10,515 bases of DNA. Source: an uncultured Eubacteriales bacterium (GTDB lineage: Bacteria > Bacillota > Clostridia > Peptostreptococcales > Anaerovoracaceae). Below are positions 7,405 through 10,515 of this stretch, in pieces (the first letter of the stretch is position 1; the number at the start of each line of letters is the position of its first letter). A program made the translations under genes and the position numbers. The stretch spans positions 1-10,515 of the forward strand of contig CACWYF010000024.1 in assembly GCA_902765035.1 (NCBI GenBank), read 5' to 3'. The notes beneath the pieces were generated by a model. The model made no database searches. It was not told the DNA's origin and saw only the letters and a list, made by a program, of their open reading frames with translations.

Positions 7405-7413
7405 TGATACAAT
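7405..7413 (+). promoter_or_regulatory. Possible extended -10 promoter for the mutase gene
   Basis: TGATACAAT is an extended -10 element (TGN followed by TACAAT at 7408-7413). I see no good -35 box at the usual distance, which extended -10 promoters can tolerate. It lies between the 6-base inverted repeats TGCATG (7397-7402) and CATGCA (7417-7422). Transcription would begin near 7420. The exporter operon has no terminator here, so read-through into the mutase gene is also possible. Confidence 0.45.
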
Positions 7414-7425
7414 AACCATGCAATT

Positions 7426-7457
7426 TGTCTGACTTATTGAAAAATAACAGGCAGACA
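7426..7457 (+). other. Predicted hairpin in the 5' leader of the mutase gene
   Basis: An outer stem TGTCTG (7426-7431) with CAGACA (7452-7457) encloses an inner stem TTATT (7434-7438) with AATAA (7443-7447) closed by a GAAA tetraloop. A 2-by-4 internal loop separates the stems. No T run follows, so it is not a terminator. It would lie a few bases from the predicted transcript start. Confidence 0.35.
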
Positions 7458-7478
7458 TTCCCCGGTTAATACATAAAC

Positions 7479-7484
7479 AAGGAG
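7479..7484 (+). promoter_or_regulatory. Ribosome binding site deciding the mutase start
   Basis: AAGGAG is followed by two adjacent ATG codons, at 7488 and 7491. The spacers are 3 and 6 bases, so the second ATG is the better start. Confidence 0.6.
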
Positions 7485-7490
7485 ATTATG

Positions 7491-8987
7491 ATGATAGATT
7501 TCATGAAGCTGCAGAACGGCAGTGATATACGCGGAGTAGCAATGGAAGGCGTTGCGGGAGAAGAGGTCAATCTGACACCTGAGGCTGCAGGCGCGATCGG
7601 AGGAGCTTTTGCATACTGGCTGGGCTTCAAAGCAGGCAAGAATCCGTATGATCTGAGAATAGCGGTCGGACACGACTCAAGACTCAGCGCAGGTCCTCTT
7701 ACCGAGGCTCTGCTCAAGGGTATGACCATGTTCGGAGCTGAGTGCTATGACGCAGGTCTTGCTTCGACTCCGGCAATGTTCATGTCTACCGTGCTTCCGC
7801 AGCTGGATTTTGATGGTGCTGTCATGATCACGGCGAGCCACCTCCCGTGGAACAGAAACGGCTTCAAGTTCTTTACCAGGGAAGGCGGACTTGATAAGGA
7901 AGACATAACAGATATACTTAAGAAGGCGGCAAAATACAATTTTGTAGGCGAATTTTACGAGGAGAGAGAATCGAACGTACTGCAGATGTATGCTGCTTAC
8001 CTCAGACAGATGATTTCCCTCGGACTCAAGGATGTTCCGGGCGGACTGAAAGGAATGCATATCGTAGTCGATGCCGGAAACGGTGCAGGCGGATTTTTCG
8101 CAAAAGACGTGCTCGAACCTATGGGCGCTGATATCAGCGGAAGCCAGTTCCTCGAGCCTGACGGAACTTTCCCTAACCATCAGCCTAATCCTGAGAATGA
8201 TGAGGCAATGGCGTCAATATGCAAAGCTGTGCTTGACAACAAGGCAGACCTCGGGCTTATATTCGATACAGACGTAGACAGATCTGCAGCTGTCGGACCT
8301 GACGGCAGGCCGATCGCAAGAAATGAGGCGGTTGCTCTTGCAGCGGCTCTTGCGGCAGAGGACTATCCGGGAGGCACTGTTGTAACAGACAGCGTAACAT
8401 CGGATCAGCTGCATGACTTCCTTGAAGGAAAGCTGGGCCTTAAGCACCTCAGATACAAGAGGGGCTACAGGAATGTTATAAACAAGGCCAGGGAGATAAA
8501 TGCAGACGGCGGACAGGCCTTCCTCGCAATGGAGACATCGGGACATGCCGCATATACGGACAACTTCTATCTTGACGACGGGGCGTTCCTCGCCGTTCAG
8601 ATAGTGATCAACGCAGCAAAGCTTAAGGCAGAGGGTAAGGATATTACCGCTTTGCTCGAAGGACTTGAAGGTCCGGCTGAATCCTGCGAGATCAGATTCG
8701 GACTTGAGAGTGATGACTTCAGAGCTCTCGGGACCAGGGTGATCGAAGACATGGAAAAGTGGGTCAAGGAGACATCGGGACTTGAACTCGAAGTTCCTAA
8801 CTACGAGGGAGTCCGCGTCAATTATGACCTGGACGGAAGCAAGGGCTGGTTCCTGCTGAGAAAGTCTCTCCACGATCCTGTCATGCCGATGAACATAGAA
8901 TCCTATGAGGAAGGCGGCGTAGAGAAGGCGCTGCCGCTCATTTACGGATTCCTGAAGGAATATGAGGGAGTGGTGATCCCTGAATAA
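7491..8987 (+). CDS. Phosphohexomutase, PGM/PMM superfamily
   Basis: An alpha-D-phosphohexomutase that would move phosphate between C1 and C6 of a hexose, supplying sugar phosphates for cell-surface polymers or glycogen. All four superfamily signatures are present: the phosphoserine loop TASHLPWNRNGFKFF with Ser116, the metal loop DTDVDRS with Asp259, Asp261 and Asp263, the sugar loop ETSGH (348-352), and the phosphate-binding RKSLHDPVMP with Arg457. The common forms are TASHNP, DGDADR and GExSGH, so this is a variant subfamily. I recall a similar TASHLPxNRNGFKFF in a plastid and bacterial group annotated only as mutase family. Length (498) suits a bacterial PGM/PMM and exceeds GlmM (about 450). 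The ATG at 7488 is only 3 bases from AAGGAG; 7491 is 6 bases away and preferred. Substrate cannot be assigned. Confidence 0.88.
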   Translation: MIDFMKLQNGSDIRGVAMEGVAGEEVNLTPEAAGAIGGAFAYWLGFKAGKNPYDLRIAVGHDSRLSAGPLTEALLKGMTMFGAECYDAGLASTPAMFMSTVLPQLDFDGAVMITASHLPWNRNGFKFFTREGGLDKEDITDILKKAAKYNFVGEFYEERESNVLQMYAAYLRQMISLGLKDVPGGLKGMHIVVDAGNGAGGFFAKDVLEPMGADISGSQFLEPDGTFPNHQPNPENDEAMASICKAVLDNKADLGLIFDTDVDRSAAVGPDGRPIARNEAVALAAALAAEDYPGGTVVTDSVTSDQLHDFLEGKLGLKHLRYKRGYRNVINKAREINADGGQAFLAMETSGHAAYTDNFYLDDGAFLAVQIVINAAKLKAEGKDITALLEGLEGPAESCEIRFGLESDDFRALGTRVIEDMEKWVKETSGLELEVPNYEGVRVNYDLDGSKGWFLLRKSLHDPVMPMNIESYEEGGVEKALPLIYGFLKEYEGVVIPE

Positions 8988-9017
8988 CAGACGCTGTAAG
9001 AAAGGCTTGATTTTGCA

Positions 9018-9749
9018 ATGAAGAGAAAGAGAAGCAGAGTAAGACGTATAGCACTGGACATTATAATGGTGTGCCTTGCGGGAATTGTCGTGTTCTCGGG
9101 CTACAGGGTGTATAAGATCCTGCACGATTATAAGGTCAACAGGGATATATACAGTAAGATAGCCGAGACTGCCATGCCGCAGGGCTTTACGGGAGACATC
9201 GACTTCGATGCTCTGCATGAGATCAACCCTGACATCATCGGATGGATATACTACGAGGGGACTAACATCAACTACCCTATAGTTCAGGGAAAGGACAACG
9301 ATTACTATCTCCATATTGCGATCGACGGTACGTGGACTCTGGGAGGGACGCTGTTCGCGGACGCGATAACGGAGGATCCGTTCAATCAGTTCAACACCAT
9401 CGTATACGGACATCATATGCAGGACCATACGATGTTCGGGGATATCAAGGAACTCAGGGACACGGAGTACTGCAAAGCCCATCCGCAGTTCGAGCTGATA
9501 ACACCTGAAGGCAAGTATCATCTGAGGATATGCGCTTTCCTGAATCAGCCGGCCGACAGTGCGATATATACTACCAACTTCCATGACGAAGAGGGCAAGC
9601 AGGGATATATCGACCTGATAAAATCACTTGCAACATATATCACGACAGAAGAAATGACCACGGAAGACAGGCTTGTCATCCTCAGTACCTGCGCTTATGA
9701 ATATCAGGATGCCAGATACATGGTTGTAGGCAAGATGATACCATGGTAA
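9018..9749 (+). CDS. srtB: Class B sortase
   Basis: A membrane-anchored cysteine transpeptidase that cuts an NPQTN-like sorting signal and links the protein to the cell wall or joins pilin-like subunits. The N-terminus is basic (MKRKRSRVRR) and followed by one membrane helix at about 11-28, giving an outward-facing catalytic domain. Class B landmarks are INYPIVQGKDNDYYL (85-98), YGHHMQDHTMFGDI with catalytic His132, the active-site Cys225 in LVILSTCAY, and Arg233 in DARYMVVGK. The long helical insertion between the His and Cys segments fits class B rather than class A. The ribosome site is weak (AAGAAAGG about 11 bases upstream). The gene starts 30 bases after the mutase gene, so co-transcription is likely. 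No protein with a sorting signal is encoded in this window, so its substrate is unknown. Confidence 0.92.
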   Translation: MKRKRSRVRRIALDIIMVCLAGIVVFSGYRVYKILHDYKVNRDIYSKIAETAMPQGFTGDIDFDALHEINPDIIGWIYYEGTNINYPIVQGKDNDYYLHIAIDGTWTLGGTLFADAITEDPFNQFNTIVYGHHMQDHTMFGDIKELRDTEYCKAHPQFELITPEGKYHLRICAFLNQPADSAIYTTNFHDEEGKQGYIDLIKSLATYITTEEMTTEDRLVILSTCAYEYQDARYMVVGKMIPW

Positions 9750-9773
9750 TCCGCCGCTGGAAGTAACCTCTGT

Positions 9774-9807
9774 AATGCACCGCCTTGAATAGGTGGTGCA
9801 TTTTTTA
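9774..9807 (+). terminator. Rho-independent terminator after the sortase gene
   Basis: A 12-bp stem, AATGCACCGCCT (9774-9785) with AGGTGGTGCATT (9791-9802), contains one G-T pair, has a TGAAT loop and runs into TTTTTTA. It lies 24 bases after the sortase stop and ends the mutase-sortase transcript. Confidence 0.94.
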
Positions 9808-9818
9808 TTGTGTGAGAG

Positions 9819-9824
9819 TATAAT
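9819..9824 (+). promoter_or_regulatory. Probable -10 box for the phosphoribosyltransferase gene
   Basis: A consensus TATAAT lies 12 bases after the sortase terminator and 44 bases before the chosen start codon. The sequence 15-18 bases upstream is not a recognisable -35 box, so confidence is moderate. A promoter is expected here because the preceding transcript ends just upstream. Confidence 0.5.
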
Positions 9825-9854
9825 AGTAATGCTCATTTATTCTGAACAGAACAG

Positions 9855-9860
9855 AAAGGA
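9855..9860 (+). promoter_or_regulatory. Ribosome binding site deciding the phosphoribosyltransferase start
   Basis: AAAGGA is only 2 bases from the ATG at 9863 but 8 bases from the in-frame ATG at 9869, so the second ATG is preferred. Confidence 0.55.
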
Positions 9861-9868
9861 CTATGACT

Positions 9869-10417
9869 ATGGAATATAAGATGACGATTGCAGGTCTGGA
9901 GAGAAACCTGCCGCTCTGCAAAATCACTGATGATCTGTACATTGCAGGATTTATTATGTTCAACGATGTTGAGATCACGGAAGCATGCGCAAGAGAACTC
10001 CTCAAGCTTGCACCGGATTTTGATGTCCTCCTTACTGCTGAGACCAAGGGAATTCCTCTTACTTATGAGATGGCCAAGCAGTCCGGCAAGCCATACATCG
10101 TAGCGCGCAAGGGAGCAAAGCTATATATGCAGGACGTCATCATGGTCCAGGTCAAGTCAATCACCACAAGCCATGTCCAGATGCTCTGCCTTGGCGGAGA
10201 TGAGAGAGATCAGCTTGCAGGCAAGAAGATCCTGATCGTTGATGATGTAATCAGCACAGGTGAGTCTGTAGCAGCTCTTGAGCAGCTGGTAGACACTGTA
10301 GGCGGAGAGCTCGTAGGCAAGTTCGCAGTTCTCGCTGAGGGAGAAGCTGCAGACAGAAAGGATATAACATTCCTTGAGTATCTGCCTCTCTTCAACTCAG
10401 ACGGCACACCGCAATAG
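9869..10417 (+). CDS. Purine-type phosphoribosyltransferase
   Basis: A type I phosphoribosyltransferase of about 182 residues. Such enzymes join a base to PRPP in the cytoplasm for nucleotide salvage. The PRPP-binding signature is KILIVDDVISTGES, with DDVISTG at residues 125-131, preceded by strand-loop segments LLTAETKGIPLTYEMA (about 55-70) and KPYIVARKGAKLYM. The TAETKGIP loop and the RKGAKLYM segment resemble the adenine/xanthine and PurR-like branch rather than uracil, orotate or hypoxanthine enzymes. The C-terminal FLEYLPLF (168-175) is where these proteins often contact the base. I cannot tell whether it uses adenine, xanthine or another base, and a regulatory role is possible. It appears to be transcribed alone, between its own -10 box and terminator. 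Confidence 0.85.
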   Translation: MEYKMTIAGLERNLPLCKITDDLYIAGFIMFNDVEITEACARELLKLAPDFDVLLTAETKGIPLTYEMAKQSGKPYIVARKGAKLYMQDVIMVQVKSITTSHVQMLCLGGDERDQLAGKKILIVDDVISTGESVAALEQLVDTVGGELVGKFAVLAEGEAADRKDITFLEYLPLFNSDGTPQ

Positions 10418-10436
10418 AAGTCTGTAAAGTGATAAA

Positions 10437-10471
10437 CGGCCGCTCGCACCTCCGGGTGAGGGCGGTTTTTC
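10437..10471 (+). terminator. Rho-independent terminator after the phosphoribosyltransferase gene
   Basis: A G+C-rich stem pairs GCCGCTCGCACC-type bases (10437-10450) with GGTGAGGGCGG (10455-10465) around a TCCG loop, with one G/A mismatch and one or two G-T pairs. TTTTT follows at 10466-10470. It begins 19 bases after the stop codon. Confidence 0.85.
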
Positions 10472-10489
10472 TTGGCGCTTAAGCGTCAA
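10472..10489 (+). repeat. Short palindrome TTGGCGCTT/AAGCGTCAA
   Basis: TTGGCGCTT is followed directly by AAGCGTCAA, its reverse complement except for one G-T pair. The centre CGCTTAAGCG is a perfect 10-base palindrome. It lies between the terminator and the final palindrome of the window. Confidence 0.5.
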
Positions 10490-10493
10490 TAAA

Positions 10494-10512
10494 CCCCCAG
10501 TTCAACTGGGGG
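10494..10512. repeat. Perfect inverted repeat CCCCCAGTT-C-AACTGGGGG
   Basis: A perfect 9-bp inverted repeat with a single central base; A10493 and T10513 extend it to 10 bp. No gene in the window explains it, and the sequence ends 2 bases later. Single-strand hairpins of this kind occur at the ends of IS200/IS605-type elements and in REP-like units, but no transposase is visible. Confidence 0.6.
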
Positions 10513-10515
10513 TAG

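Noticed and set aside
7094..7432. 112-codon + strand frame overlapping azlD and running into the gap
   Set aside because: The overlapping frame encodes a clear AzlD protein. This frame lacks a ribosome site and has no membrane or family pattern.
8214..9584. 456-codon open frame on the - strand across the mutase and sortase genes
   Set aside because: It lies antisense to two well-recognised genes with intact motifs, its translation resembles no family, and it crosses a gene boundary. It is a by-product of codon bias.
1..10515. CRISPR array, prophage, toxin-antitoxin or defence genes
   Set aside because: No regularly spaced direct repeats and no unassigned small gene pairs; all long + strand frames belong to recognised families.

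Overview
The window looks like a chromosomal, housekeeping stretch from an anaerobic Firmicute, probably in the class Clostridia. It is about half G+C by eye, and every gene I accept is on the + strand. The evidence for a Gram-positive host is a class B sortase, strong AGGAGG-type ribosome binding sites, short gene spacings, and an acetolactate synthase plus AzlCD cluster of Firmicute character. I cannot name a genus. There are no rRNA or tRNA genes, no transposase and no CRISPR array. No gene-free stretch exceeds 300 bases.

Region 1 (1-3972) is the 3' part of a rotary V/A-type ATPase operon in the order B (5' end outside the window), D, I, K, closed by a strong terminator. Subunit order, the sequence of B and D, and the short K resemble the spirochaete/Chlamydia-type V-ATPase more than the Enterococcus NtpIKECFABD type. 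Subunit K carries the Thr-Gln, Gln and Glu residues expected of a Na+ site.

Region 2 (about 3973-7352) is a branched-chain amino acid cluster: acetolactate synthase large subunit, its ACT-domain regulatory subunit, then AzlC and AzlD, a two-part branched-chain amino acid exporter. It has its own promoter and leader. The large subunit is divergent: RN where NN is usual in the ThDP motif, Tyr at the usual Trp of the substrate pocket, and no C-terminal tail. Synthesis and export therefore appear to be transcribed together.

Region 3 (about 7353-9807) holds a phosphohexomutase of the PGM/PMM superfamily with variant motifs, then a class B sortase, ended by a strong terminator. A small promoter and a structured 5' leader precede the mutase. 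No sortase substrate is visible.

Region 4 (about 9808-10515) is a single purine-type phosphoribosyltransferase with its own -10 element and terminator. Two palindromes follow at the right edge. The last is a perfect 9-bp stem, which could be the end hairpin of a mobile element (IS200/IS605-like) or a REP-like unit, but the window stops there.

I found no clear case of an undescribed multi-gene system. The best leads are the transferred-looking ATPase, the divergent acetolactate synthase coupled to an exporter, and the palindromes at the edge.
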